Below are positions 54,595-63,291 of a stretch of DNA of 64,000 nt, in pieces. Within the stretch, counting starts at the first letter, position 1, and every line of letters starts with the position of its first letter. This DNA is from CAWARU01 sp963784575 (GTDB taxonomy: Bacteria > Pseudomonadota > Gammaproteobacteria > UBA6186 > Azoamicaceae), in the NCBI GenBank assembly GCA_963784575.1, contig CAWARU010000002.1, forward strand, positions 124,001-188,000, read 5' to 3'. The notes under the pieces were generated by a model. That model had not been told where the DNA came from. It did no database searches and worked only from the letters and a program-made list of their open reading frames with translations. Made by a program: the position numbers and the translations under genes.

Positions 54595-55902
54595 ATGCAG
54601 AAGCAATACTGTTTTGAAGATGAAACTTTTTTGGATGCTAAGATCTCTGCAGCCAAGGAAATCATTACACGATACCCTGAACTCGAACACCGGGATGAGA
54701 AAGAGCAGGCCTTGTTGGCAAGTGCTCACTATACCTTAACCGAGGAAAGCAGTATCAGCTTAAAACCTGCGAAGATGCATATCAATTCAGCCATCACCTT
54801 GCTGCAATCCATCAAAGATAAAGATATCAATGTTTATTTGCAACTGGCCTATTCTTATTCTAGACGTGCTGAAATCTGTGAATCAGAAAATGAATATACC
54901 TTCGCAGCCACAGATTATGAACGCGCTTTAGATATTTTTGAACAGCACTATATTCCAAAAATGGGTATTGAAGCTGAAATGTGTCTTGAACCAGAAATGC
55001 CTATGGGTTTAGACTCGGCAGAATTCCTAGAATTTCAAGAAGACAATATCATGCATATGGCCCATTGCGCCATTTCTATCGCTGATTTATTAGTGAATGA
55101 AACTGTAGATATTCTGCAATTGAAGCATAATCAAGCTCTTCATTATGTCAATATAAGCATGGAATTTTTGGCAAAACTCCCGAGAATGCATCATGAACTT
55201 TGGTCAACGCTTTCTTTTGTGCATTATATCGCAGGATTGGCACTCTGGCCTATAGACGCCGAAGAAGCCATAGAAGCACACCGAACAGCACTTACCATGG
55301 CTTTCAAGGCTGAAACGCACGGTGCCTGCCACTTACTCGGAGATATTTATCATAGTATGGCAGTGATCTACGACAGCATGGGCTCTGTTCCCATTCAAAA
55401 AAATTACTATTACGCCAAGGAATCTGCTGCAATTTATTTTCAATTAGCATCTTTTTTCAGTTTCATTGAAATAGAGGATTCTGAAGATTGCGCCTGGCTC
55501 ATCAATGGACTATTTGATACCGTATACCGAGTCCTTGATCCTTACGCGCCGACCCTCTCTCCCACGGTAGTGCGAGATTTTATTGATGCCCTGGTATTTG
55601 GCTATTTTTGCATCGTTGATGGAATTCTGCCAAATCAAGCATTATGCCAAAAATTGCAACAACAAGACCTTTCAAATACCTATGCCCAACACATCCACTG
55701 GTTGGTGGCAGAATCTTTTTATAATAGTCATCCAGATTGCAGGCTGATTCGTTTGGCAAAAACGAGTTCGATAAATCTCCATTCCGAAATAGCTGAAAGT
55801 TTTGAGACCTTTATGGAGTCCGAATTGCTTAGAAAGAAAGGCAATCAGAATGTATTATATTTTCCGAGAAAGCAGCGTGTGTTAGATAAGGTGCCGGGAT
55901 GA
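54595..55902 (+). CDS. TPR-like helical protein of unknown function
   Basis: 435 codons from the ATG at 54595, chosen because GAGGA is six bases upstream; an in-frame TTG at 54580 overlaps this site. Not recognised. All-helical, no signal peptide. Residues about 60-120 fit tetratricopeptide-type helix pairs (INSAITLLQSI, YLQLAYSYSRRAEI, YTFAATDYERALDIFE), and further pairs occur at 180-300 (EEAIEAHRTALTMAF, YYAKESAAIYFQLASFF). The C-terminal 40 residues are basic. Its stop is six bases from the convergent ligA stop. A cytosolic protein-interaction role is plausible, without evidence for a partner. Confidence 0.8.
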   Translation: MQKQYCFEDETFLDAKISAAKEIITRYPELEHRDEKEQALLASAHYTLTEESSISLKPAKMHINSAITLLQSIKDKDINVYLQLAYSYSRRAEICESENEYTFAATDYERALDIFEQHYIPKMGIEAEMCLEPEMPMGLDSAEFLEFQEDNIMHMAHCAISIADLLVNETVDILQLKHNQALHYVNISMEFLAKLPRMHHELWSTLSFVHYIAGLALWPIDAEEAIEAHRTALTMAFKAETHGACHLLGDIYHSMAVIYDSMGSVPIQKNYYYAKESAAIYFQLASFFSFIEIEDSEDCAWLINGLFDTVYRVLDPYAPTLSPTVVRDFIDALVFGYFCIVDGILPNQALCQKLQQQDLSNTYAQHIHWLVAESFYNSHPDCRLIRLAKTSSINLHSEIAESFETFMESELLRKKGNQNVLYFPRKQRVLDKVPG

Positions 55903-55908
55903 AATGGA

Positions 55909-57996
55909 TTATTTTTCGGGTTTCTTAAGAAGTTCCAAAAACGCATCTTCATCCAAAATGGGCACGCCTAAGTTTTCTGCTTTGCTTAATTTTGAACCGG
56001 CATCAGCTCCTACAACGACATAATGCGTATTTTTAGAAACACTGCCGCTCACCTTGGCACCAAGCGCTATTAATTTATCTTTTGCTTCATCACGGCTCAT
56101 GCTTGATAAAGTTCCTGTGAGCACAAAGCTTTGGCCAGCAAAAGGTTCGGCGGTTGCATCTTTGGATTTGGCGGGTTTTGGCCAATGCACGCCAGCATCC
56201 AATAATTGATGAATGATTTTGACATTTTTCTTTTCACCAAAGAAGCCTCGAATATGCTCGGCAACGACTGGGCCAATATCGGGGATTTCTTGCAAGGTTT
56301 CTGCATCTGCGTGGATAAGGGGTTCCAATTCCTTAAAATGCTGTGCAAGTGTCAATGCGGTTGCTTCTCCGACTTCGCGGATGCCAAGGGCATACAGAAA
56401 TTTTGCTAAAGTTGTTTTCTTGCTTTTTTCTATAGCGGTGATCAAATTATCGGCAGATTTATCGCCCATTCTTTCAAGATTCGCGATTTGTTCTGCTTTA
56501 AGATGATAAATATCCGCAACTGTTTCAAGCAAATCTTCATTGACGAGGAGCTCGACTAATTTGTCTCCCAGCCCTTCAATATCCATAGCGCGGCGACTCG
56601 CAAAGTGGCGAATGGCTTCTTTACGCTGCGCAGGACAAAAAAGACCGCCAGTGCAACGGGCGACTGCTTCGCCTTCTGCGCGTTCTACATGGGATCCACA
56701 GATGGGACAGCGTTTTGGTAATTGCACAATTTTGGCATCTTTCGGGCGCTTTTCGAGCACAACTGAAACCACTTCGGGAATGACATCTCCCGCACGTCGA
56801 ACAATGACAGTGTCTCCAATTCGGACATCTTTGCGCCGAACTTCATCCATATTGTGAAGTGTGGCATTGCTAACGGTGGCTCCGCCCACAAAAACGGGTT
56901 TGAGACGAGCGACGGGATTCACAGAACCGGTACGCCCCACTTGAAATTCTACATCCAATATTTCACTCAGCATTTCTTCGGCAGGAAATTTGTGAGCAAT
57001 GGCCCAGCGAGGGGCCCGTGACACAAAACCCAGGCGGGACTGTAATTCTAAATTATCGACTTTGTAGACGACTCCGTCTATTTCATAAGGCAGGCTATCG
57101 CGCTTTTCGCCGAGAGAACGGTAAAAGTCCAGGCAGCCTTCGATTCCTTTTGCGATCTTATTCAAAGGGCAAATGGGAAAACCAAGTTGTTTTAAATAAT
57201 CTAAATTTTCGGATTGTGAATCGGATGGCGCTTTGGAAGCAATGGAATAAGCAAAAAAGCTCAAGCGCCGTTTTGCCGTGATGCGAGAGTCTAATTGTCG
57301 AATGCTGCCTGCTGCTGCGTTGCGTGGGTTCGCGAAGATTTTGTCACCGGTCTTGCGGGCTTTTTCATTTAAGGCATGAAAAGCAGCTTTTGACATATAA
57401 ACTTCGCCGCGTACTTCCAAGGATTTTGGGATAGCGATAGTTTTTGTATTCAATTTTGCATTCATTTTTGCATTCATTCCTGCATTCAATTGCAGCGGAA
57501 CATCACTTATAGTGCGAAGATTTTCAGTGATGACTTCACCTGTGCTGCCATCCCCTCGGGTGGCGCCTGTTACAAGCAGGCCGTCTTCATAGAGGAGAGT
57601 TACCGCAAGACCATCGAGTTTTGGTTCACAAATATAATCAATGTGAGTCGATGCCGCCATTTTTAATCGCTCGTGGATACGCCGATCAAATTCGTGTACG
57701 GATTCATCATTGAAGGCATTGTCCAGGGATAACATGGGCACCGTGTGGGTAAGCTCTGGAAAAGATTTTAAGGGAGCACTGCCAACCCGTTGGGTGGGAG
57801 AATCAGGCGTTTTAAGCTCTGGATGCGCCTCTTCAATTTGCACTAATTCTTGGAAAAGCCGATCATATTCGGAATCTGGGATGGTCGGTGCATCTAAGAC
57901 GTAATAGCGATAATTGTGCTCATTCACCTCGCGCTTCAAGGTTTCCAAGCGCTTTTTTAGATCAAGCTTTGGCCTAGGAGTTACGGTTTTTGTCAT
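55909..57996 (-). CDS. ligA: NAD-dependent DNA ligase
   Basis: Joins Okazaki fragments and repair nicks using NAD, releasing NMN. 695 codons from the ATG at 57996, which overlaps the upstream ABC gene's stop as ATGA; an ATG at 58014 is possible. In the numbering from 58014: adenylation motif CEPKLDGL with Lys132, the NTase motifs RGDGSTGE and EVRGEVYM, and the zinc site CPICGSH...CTGGLFCP. The HhH domain (IPDIGPVVAEHI) and C-terminal BRCT (GQSFVLTGTLSSMSRDEAK) complete it. Residues 177-192 are an extra loop of three to four tandem (M/L)NAK units, encoded by a 12-bp slippage repeat around 57450-57490, beside the conserved catalytic core. Confidence 0.97.
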   Translation of the reverse strand: MTKTVTPRPKLDLKKRLETLKREVNEHNYRYYVLDAPTIPDSEYDRLFQELVQIEEAHPELKTPDSPTQRVGSAPLKSFPELTHTVPMLSLDNAFNDESVHEFDRRIHERLKMAASTHIDYICEPKLDGLAVTLLYEDGLLVTGATRGDGSTGEVITENLRTISDVPLQLNAGMNAKMNAKLNTKTIAIPKSLEVRGEVYMSKAAFHALNEKARKTGDKIFANPRNAAAGSIRQLDSRITAKRRLSFFAYSIASKAPSDSQSENLDYLKQLGFPICPLNKIAKGIEGCLDFYRSLGEKRDSLPYEIDGVVYKVDNLELQSRLGFVSRAPRWAIAHKFPAEEMLSEILDVEFQVGRTGSVNPVARLKPVFVGGATVSNATLHNMDEVRRKDVRIGDTVIVRRAGDVIPEVVSVVLEKRPKDAKIVQLPKRCPICGSHVERAEGEAVARCTGGLFCPAQRKEAIRHFASRRAMDIEGLGDKLVELLVNEDLLETVADIYHLKAEQIANLERMGDKSADNLITAIEKSKKTTLAKFLYALGIREVGEATALTLAQHFKELEPLIHADAETLQEIPDIGPVVAEHIRGFFGEKKNVKIIHQLLDAGVHWPKPAKSKDATAEPFAGQSFVLTGTLSSMSRDEAKDKLIALGAKVSGSVSKNTHYVVVGADAGSKLSKAENLGVPILDEDAFLELLKKPEK

Positions 57997-59750
57997 ATCT
58001 GCTGCATTTCCCATAATTTTCGGTAAAGGGTGTCGCGACCAATCAGAGTATTATGTGTCCCCTCCTCTCGAATGACACCTTGCTCGAGTACAATGATCCT
58101 ATCCATATGCTTCAGAGTGGATAAACGATGAGCAATTGCCAAAACGGTGATGTTGGAATCTTCCAAAAGATTATTTAAGCTTTTTTGAATGAGTTGTTCT
58201 GTTTCGGTATCTAAGCTTGAAGTAGCCTCATCCAAAACCAAAATGGGCGCGTTTTTTAAAATAGCACGTGCGATGGCTATGCGCTGTCTCTGACCACCGC
58301 TCAATTTTACGCCCCTCTCGCCAACAATTGTACCATAACCCTCCGGTAAAGTCATAATAAAATCGTGAATATTGGCATGTTTTGCTGCTGCAATCACCTC
58401 TTTTTCTGTGGCCTCACCACGCCCATAGCGGATGTTATCGAGGATTGATCTGTGAAAGAGCATGATATCTTGGGGAATCACAGAGATATGATCTCGGACC
58501 GTATCCGCAGAATAAAAAGAAGTATCATGGTTGTCGATCACTATCCTACCATTTTGGGGGTGAAAATACTTGAGAAGCAGTGAAACCAAAGTAGATTTTC
58601 CAGCGCCAGAGAGCCCGACAAGTCCAATTTTTTCACCGGGTTTGATTGCGAGGGATAATCCCTTAAAAATCGGGCGTGTCGAATCATAGCTGAAATGGAC
58701 ATCTTCAAAAACAATGCTTGGCCTTAAAACCTTCATGTTAGGCGAATTAAAACTTTCTTGTTCGTTTCTGGGGAGTTTTAAGAGTTCAAATGCATTCTTA
58801 AAATCACCAATATTTTTCATGAATTCCTGCATTTTTTGGATCATAAGCCAGAGATCCATGCTCATTTTGAAGGCGATGCTCATCACAAATACCAAATCAC
58901 CTGTGGTGGCCTGATTGGTTTTGCGCAGGTGAATCATGAAAAATAACAGCGAAATCAGCATAATCCAGTAGAGAACTGCCGCAACCACATTTGATAAGAA
59001 GCTAAATTTATAAAGCCTTATGCTTGAAGGAATAAAGTCTTTTTCAATCATCTGTTTTAGGTTGGTGAGTTCGCGCTTACGACTTGCAAAAGAAAAAATT
59101 GTGAATATATTCGAAATATTATCTGCGATACGGCCAAAGATTGTATGGCGGTCGTTTGCAGTAATAAAAGATAGTTTATCAAGCACCAAAGAAAATCGGT
59201 ACATAATGAGGAAAAATACCAGCACCCAGAGTGAAACAAAAATGCAGACTTTCACATTAACCACTGCAAGCATGAGCGTTAATACCACAGTATCAGCAAC
59301 TTTAGGGGTAAAATCGTGGTGCATGGCTGCCCAGAAATTATCATAGCCATCTAATATGCCATTGATTCTGGTGGTGATGGAGCCCGATTGGGTATTTTGA
59401 AAGAATTGATAGGGATGATGTTGAACATGATCATACACTTCAAGCAGAATATTCCTACGTACATAAGGTTCCGAACGCCATTCTGCCACATCGGATACCC
59501 GCCATAATACATCGAGTCCAATTTGCGCCCCTATAAAAAGGCAGATAGGGAAAAACAAACTGCTATAAGTAACGATTTCCGGCCCTGAAAAGGCATCAAC
59601 CACCAATTTCAAGGCATAATTATTAGCAAAATCATAGAAAGCGCTCAGTATGGGCGCTCCGAGCATCACGGCATAATGCCACTTAAAAGGTCGAATAACG
59701 AACCAGAGAAATGTATAAATAGAATGATATTTAGAGATATTTTCTTTCAT
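57993..59750 (-). CDS. ABC exporter, fused membrane and ATPase domains
   Basis: Half-size type IV ABC exporter, 585 codons. Six membrane helices lie in the first 310 residues. The ATPase domain starts near 345 with IVFEDVHFSYDSTRPIFKGL. Walker A is GLSGAGKSTLV, the Q-loop SVIPQDIMLFH, signature LSGGQRQRIA, Walker B ILVLDEATSSLD and the switch His AIAHRLST. It probably acts as a homodimer; the substrate (lipid, peptide or drug) is not evident. The first helices are less like MsbA and more like multidrug or microcin-type exporters. It precedes ligA with a four-base overlap. Confidence 0.9.
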   Translation of the reverse strand: MKENISKYHSIYTFLWFVIRPFKWHYAVMLGAPILSAFYDFANNYALKLVVDAFSGPEIVTYSSLFFPICLFIGAQIGLDVLWRVSDVAEWRSEPYVRRNILLEVYDHVQHHPYQFFQNTQSGSITTRINGILDGYDNFWAAMHHDFTPKVADTVVLTLMLAVVNVKVCIFVSLWVLVFFLIMYRFSLVLDKLSFITANDRHTIFGRIADNISNIFTIFSFASRKRELTNLKQMIEKDFIPSSIRLYKFSFLSNVVAAVLYWIMLISLLFFMIHLRKTNQATTGDLVFVMSIAFKMSMDLWLMIQKMQEFMKNIGDFKNAFELLKLPRNEQESFNSPNMKVLRPSIVFEDVHFSYDSTRPIFKGLSLAIKPGEKIGLVGLSGAGKSTLVSLLLKYFHPQNGRIVIDNHDTSFYSADTVRDHISVIPQDIMLFHRSILDNIRYGRGEATEKEVIAAAKHANIHDFIMTLPEGYGTIVGERGVKLSGGQRQRIAIARAILKNAPILVLDEATSSLDTETEQLIQKSLNNLLEDSNITVLAIAHRLSTLKHMDRIIVLEQGVIREEGTHNTLIGRDTLYRKLWEMQQI

Positions 59751-59954
59751 GGTTAGGGTATTTTACTAGAAATTAATGAAGTTATAAAGCTTTAAAAATT
59801 GATCTTTAATAATTGATATAAAAAATTGATCATAAATTTTAGCTATTCAACTTATTTCAGCTTCTCACTATCTCGTACTAAACTATAGAGGAGACCACTT
59901 AACTCACGGAAATACCAGTGGGAACACTCTGACGAAAAAGCACCAAAAGCCGCT

Positions 59955-61391
59955 ATGCATCAGTCTACCCTGAATCAATCTAAGCCGGATCAGGACACCC
60001 TGAATCCAGCAATTTACCCTGAAGAATTATCAGCGATTGAAGAATTCATCGCGAAATCACTCCGAGATTGCACTGCGCCAAATGTCATTCGCTTAAAAGC
60101 AGGCCTCCGCATCTTGATGACAACCGATCAAAAGACATTTGAACTCGTTTGCTCAACAGAAGTTCAAGAAGAGTTGCAGGAAATAGCAAATCTGCTGCAG
60201 CATCCTGATACCTTGGCGCCTAAATCCAGCAGCACCCCAGAAGGCCGCAAAGCCATCATTGAACACATCCAGAAATTTTCCCTCGATAATGTGCATCTAT
60301 TCGATGAACGCATCACCATTTTACCCAAAGCCTCTATGGTTGAACGGAACATAGAAAACAAAGAAAGATTAAAATCCGTCATTCATACCACAGCGATCCG
60401 AAACGTCATCACAGCAGCCGCATTTGTGGATGTCTTAGAAAAAAAATTCCGTTCCGAAGGATTAACGGGCACAGAGTTAGATGAAGCTATTGAAACTACC
60501 AGTAATGCGATGGAACGCCTGCACACTGCTGCAACCAATGGCGATATAGTAGAGTTCAAAAAATATCTTGCTATAGAAGGCGTTGATGTCAATCTCGCCA
60601 ATCCCGATGGCTTAACGCTGCTTCATGTTGCAACCAGAGAAGCACATGTTGAAATTGTAGAGCTTTTACTGCAAATACCCGCTTTAAAAGTCAATCGCGT
60701 CAGTAACAATGGCTGGTCAGCACTTCATTTGGCGGCCAGGATGGGGCACGAACAAATCGTCGCTTTATTAATGGAGGCGCCCGGGATTGATATTAATCTG
60801 GTCAACAGCGACGGCTTCAGTGCACTGCACTGGGCAGCCTGGCATGGACATGAGCGCATTGTGCTGTTGCTCTTGAGTTCGCCGCAAATTATTGTAAATC
60901 AAACGGATGCCTCAGGAGACACTGCCTTACATTGGGCTGCTCGGAATGGTCACAACGAAGTTGTCAGTCTGCTTATCGCTTATAATGCCGAAAAAGAAAT
61001 ATATAGAGGTCAAGCCGCAATCGATCTGAACCCAATAGACATCGAAGGCAAAACCCCCCTCTATTATGCAGCGCAATTTGATCATTTGGCTGCGGTTGCG
61101 GCGCTTGCGGCTGCACCTGGAATTGATCCCAATATCCAGGATATGGATGGATTCACGGCCCTTCATTGGGCCGCTCGTAATGGCAGTATTGCTATAGCAG
61201 AGCTGCTATTGGCTGTGCCTGGGATTCGGAATGATTTACTGGATCATAATAATATGACAGCTGCCGATTGGGCAGAATATGTTGGGCATATTGAGCTTGT
61301 GGCTCTGTTGCAGCCAAAACGAAAATTGCGCTGGCTGCCAATTTCAGTTGAGAGATTCTTGAAAAAATTATTCACAAAAAGAAAAACATAG
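59955..61391 (+). CDS. Ankyrin-repeat protein
   Basis: 478 codons; ATG at 59955 without a clear ribosome site. The first 175 residues are helical and unrecognised. Seven ankyrin repeats span about 195-450, with canonical TALHWAARNGH/VELLL elements (GWSALHLAARMGHEQIV, GFSALHWAAWHGHERIV, GDTALHWAARNGHNEVV, GFTALHWAARNGSIAIA). One repeat contains a roughly ten-residue insertion (IYRGQAAIDL). The unit carries an extra PGI-D-N hairpin (33-36 residues). The end is strongly basic (KRKLRWLP, KKLFTKRKT). No signal peptide. Such proteins are common translocated effectors in Legionella and Coxiella relatives; translocation here is unproven. Confidence 0.92.
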   Translation: MHQSTLNQSKPDQDTLNPAIYPEELSAIEEFIAKSLRDCTAPNVIRLKAGLRILMTTDQKTFELVCSTEVQEELQEIANLLQHPDTLAPKSSSTPEGRKAIIEHIQKFSLDNVHLFDERITILPKASMVERNIENKERLKSVIHTTAIRNVITAAAFVDVLEKKFRSEGLTGTELDEAIETTSNAMERLHTAATNGDIVEFKKYLAIEGVDVNLANPDGLTLLHVATREAHVEIVELLLQIPALKVNRVSNNGWSALHLAARMGHEQIVALLMEAPGIDINLVNSDGFSALHWAAWHGHERIVLLLLSSPQIIVNQTDASGDTALHWAARNGHNEVVSLLIAYNAEKEIYRGQAAIDLNPIDIEGKTPLYYAAQFDHLAAVAALAAAPGIDPNIQDMDGFTALHWAARNGSIAIAELLLAVPGIRNDLLDHNNMTAADWAEYVGHIELVALLQPKRKLRWLPISVERFLKKLFTKRKT

Positions 61392-61683
61392 TAAATAGCC
61401 GTACAAATATCCAGCTAAAAAATGAACAAACAGAGCAAAAAGAGACAATACTGAATTCATACCTATATAGATATACTATTTCATGAAAGGTCTAGGTTAA
61501 AGAAACTTAAAAAAACTGAAAAGAAACTTATTTTTATCAAAATAATTTTTTTTCTCGACTTTGCTTTTTTTTAAAAATATGTACTATGCTTAAGTTCACT
61601 AACACTTTGTAATTAACTATGTTATGTTAGTTTTGTAACGAATGATTTAGATATTATTTTTTGAGATGCAAGCGGAGTGTGTA
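61392..61683. other. AT-rich gap between ankyrin and coiled-coil genes
   Basis: No ORF or RNA gene recognised. ACTAACA (around 61599) and TGTTAGT (around 61624) form an inverted repeat. TTCACT (61595-61600) with TATGTT (61618-61623) at 17 bp is a weak promoter candidate for the coiled-coil gene, overlapping the inverted repeat. Confidence 0.35.
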
Positions 61684-61998
61684 ATGAGCAACATTTCTAC
61701 TGAACTTGATTGTGCCAGAGCCATTTTAAGCACTTATCATCAGGTACATGATGTGCCCTCTGCTAATAGCCGTGCACTGCATTCAAAATTGCATCAAAAA
61801 AATAAGGAATTAGAACAAGAACTGCGTATGATGAAGGAAAAATATACCTCCCTCCAAAGTGAGCTCAGCACTAAAGATGAGCGTTTAGCCCGCCTCAATC
61901 GACAACTCATTGATAGAACCACACATATGTTGCGCTTGCAGGAAGACTTTGAAAATGTTCTATATCAATTAACTGATGGAAAGGTCTCATTGGACTAG
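61684..61998 (+). CDS. Small coiled-coil protein
   Basis: 104 codons from the ATG at 61684, favoured by GGAG six bases upstream; an in-frame ATG at 61666 includes that site. Residues about 35-95 form a continuous coiled coil (NKELEQELRMMKEKY, LQSELSTKDERLARLNRQL). No membrane segment, no known family. It is flanked by the ankyrin gene upstream and the 142-bp repeat 27 bp downstream. Confidence 0.7.
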   Translation: MSNISTELDCARAILSTYHQVHDVPSANSRALHSKLHQKNKELEQELRMMKEKYTSLQSELSTKDERLARLNRQLIDRTTHMLRLQEDFENVLYQLTDGKVSLD

Positions 61999-62024
61999 GA
62001 TAGGTGGGATCTAAAAGGTATTTA

Positions 62025-62166
62025 GGGCCTGTTGACAATTCTACTATGTTGGCCATAAATCATTGATTTCTTGTGCTCCGTTGCTCATTTATTTCAATAT
62101 AAACTGCGCTACGGTGCTCAGAAATCAATGATTTCTGGCTCAACCTAGCGAATTGTCAACAGGCCC
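62025..62166. repeat. 142-bp hairpin repeat, copy 2 (MITE-like)
   Basis: Its terminal inverted repeats are a perfect 17 bp (62025-62041, 62150-62166), extended to 20 bp by flanking TTA/TAA, which also fits duplication of a TA target. The interior arms (AAATCATTGATTTC and GAAATCAATGATTT) pair as well. The right end supplies the stop codon of the MazF-type toxin gene. Confidence 0.9.
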
Positions 62167-62516
62167 TAATATTTAGAAGTATTTAATAATATATGTTTTT
62201 TAATGTTTTGAATAAGTTCTACAATATCTACTGCGGATAGATTTCCGATTTGATCGATTACTAACCTCATATCAATAGTAAATATTTTCTGGCGAATAAG
62301 GCAATCCTTCTTTAATCCAGTAGATTCCAAATTGATAATTTTATGATCACCAAACCAGGGGCTATGCAGAGTACTCGTGATCATTAATAATGTTATATGA
62401 CCATTGTGGGCCTGAAATTCTTGAGAGCTGAGGACTACAGCAGGACGTCTTTTATTCTTGGATGAATCAGTGAATGGGAAGGGAACTGTTAAGATTGCAA
62501 AAGGATTATAAATCAT
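62166..62516 (-). CDS. MazF/PemK-type toxin
   Basis: 116 codons from the ATG at 62516, which has GAGG six bases upstream and overlaps the antitoxin's end by 11 bases; a longer frame to 62591 is not supported. It is a type II toxin, probably an mRNA endoribonuclease. The core IYNPFAILTVPFPFTDSS-type opening, KRRPAVVLSS, and RLVIDQIGNLS are typical PemK/MazF strands. The stop codon is formed by the end of the hairpin repeat, so the last residues (LLNTSKY) may have been altered by the insertion. Activity cannot be judged from sequence. Confidence 0.9.
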   Translation of the reverse strand: MIYNPFAILTVPFPFTDSSKNKRRPAVVLSSQEFQAHNGHITLLMITSTLHSPWFGDHKIINLESTGLKKDCLIRQKIFTIDMRLVIDQIGNLSAVDIVELIQNIKKHILLNTSKY

Positions 62517-62739
62517 CGAATGCCTCATCATCTTCCTTGGAATTCCATTCTGATAATGTACTTGATAGGTTTCTATGATAATCATAATCAAAAGGCTTTA
62601 ATTTTTTTATGATAACTTCTCCCTCTCTAATAACCTCAAATACAATCTTGTCTCCTGGTTTTAAATCCAATTCATTACGAATTTCGATAGGAATTGTGGC
62701 CTGGCCTTTTTGAGTTATCGTAGAATTACTTAAATTCAT
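62506..62739 (-). CDS. AbrB/MazE-type antitoxin
   Basis: 77 codons from the ATG at 62739 with GGAG six bases upstream. The N-terminal swapped-hairpin AbrB domain is clear: STITQKGQATIPIEIRNELDLKPGDKI is the family consensus. The acidic C-terminus (SKEDDEAFDDL) is the expected disordered toxin-binding tail. It precedes and overlaps the toxin, the normal order for autoregulated pairs. Confidence 0.93.
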   Translation of the reverse strand: MNLSNSTITQKGQATIPIEIRNELDLKPGDKIVFEVIREGEVIIKKLKPFDYDYHRNLSSTLSEWNSKEDDEAFDDL

Positions 62740-62751
62740 AACAATCTCCAA

Positions 62752-62789
62752 GTAATGATGTATTACAGTATTACTACATTACTATTATA
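62752..62789 (-). promoter_or_regulatory. Toxin-antitoxin promoter with possible autoregulatory operator
   Basis: A perfect TATAAT occurs on the minus strand at 62784-62789. Between it and the antitoxin ribosome site, GTAATG (62752-62757) and CATTAC (62777-62782) form an inverted repeat that encloses further ATTAC units. AbrB-type antitoxins commonly bind such sites to repress their own operon; no good -35 was seen. Confidence 0.4.
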
Positions 62790-62841
62790 GATATCTATTT
62801 TGTGATATAAAACTGTATTTTTATATAGATAGACTCTGTCC

Positions 62842-62869
62842 CTATCATTCTAGTAGAATAGTAGGATAG
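62842..62869 (+). promoter_or_regulatory. Palindrome upstream of mdtJ
   Basis: ATTCTAGTAGAAT (62847-62859) is a perfect inverted repeat around a single G, within a wider CTATC/GATAG pair. It lies 48 bp before the mdtJ start and downstream of a weak promoter candidate (TTGTGA near 62800, TATATA 16 bp later). Possible operator or leader hairpin. Confidence 0.35.
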
Positions 62870-62907
62870 CTTAATTTTTATTTAAACAATTATATCTGAG
62901 GCATAAC

Positions 62908-63291
62908 TTGCAGTATTGGCTATTTTTATTGGGCGCAATAGTTTTTGAGGTACTGGGTACCTTAACCATGAAATATACCGTTGTAGATGCACCGATTGTG
63001 GGCATTATCATCATGTATATTATGCTGGGACTTTCCTATTATGCTTTTGCGATTGCTATCAAGCGCATTCATTTGGCGGTTGCTTATGGGGCTTGGGAGA
63101 GCCTTGGGCTGGTACTGATTTCAGTGTGTTGCTTTCTTTTCTTTGAAGAACCGATAAATTTCTTAAAAATAGCGGGGATTGCGGCCATTATTACGGGGAT
63201 TGTCTTGCTCAAAGTGGGAAGCTTTGAAGGGAAAGACAATGATAATAACAGAGAAGAGCAAGATTTCTGCAACAAGGGAGGAGCAAAGTAA
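62908..63291 (+). CDS. mdtJ: Small multidrug resistance (SMR) transporter subunit, MdtJ-like
   Basis: 127 codons from a TTG at 62908, supported by GAGG six bases upstream; no ATG is available nearby. Four membrane helices. The SMR glutamate is in AIVFEVLGTLTMKY. The MdtJ-like features are LGLSYYAFAIAIKRIHLAVAYGAWESLG and FEEPINFLKIAGI. The C-terminus has a hydrophilic tail of about 25 residues. With the next gene it should form a heterodimeric exporter; the E. coli pair exports spermidine. Confidence 0.9.
   Translation: MQYWLFLLGAIVFEVLGTLTMKYTVVDAPIVGIIIMYIMLGLSYYAFAIAIKRIHLAVAYGAWESLGLVLISVCCFLFFEEPINFLKIAGIAAIITGIVLLKVGSFEGKDNDNNREEQDFCNKGGAK

Noticed and set aside
62517..62591. N-terminal extension of the MazF-type toxin
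   Set aside because: It would overlap most of the antitoxin's C-terminus; the ATG at 62516 has a ribosome site and gives normal toxin length.
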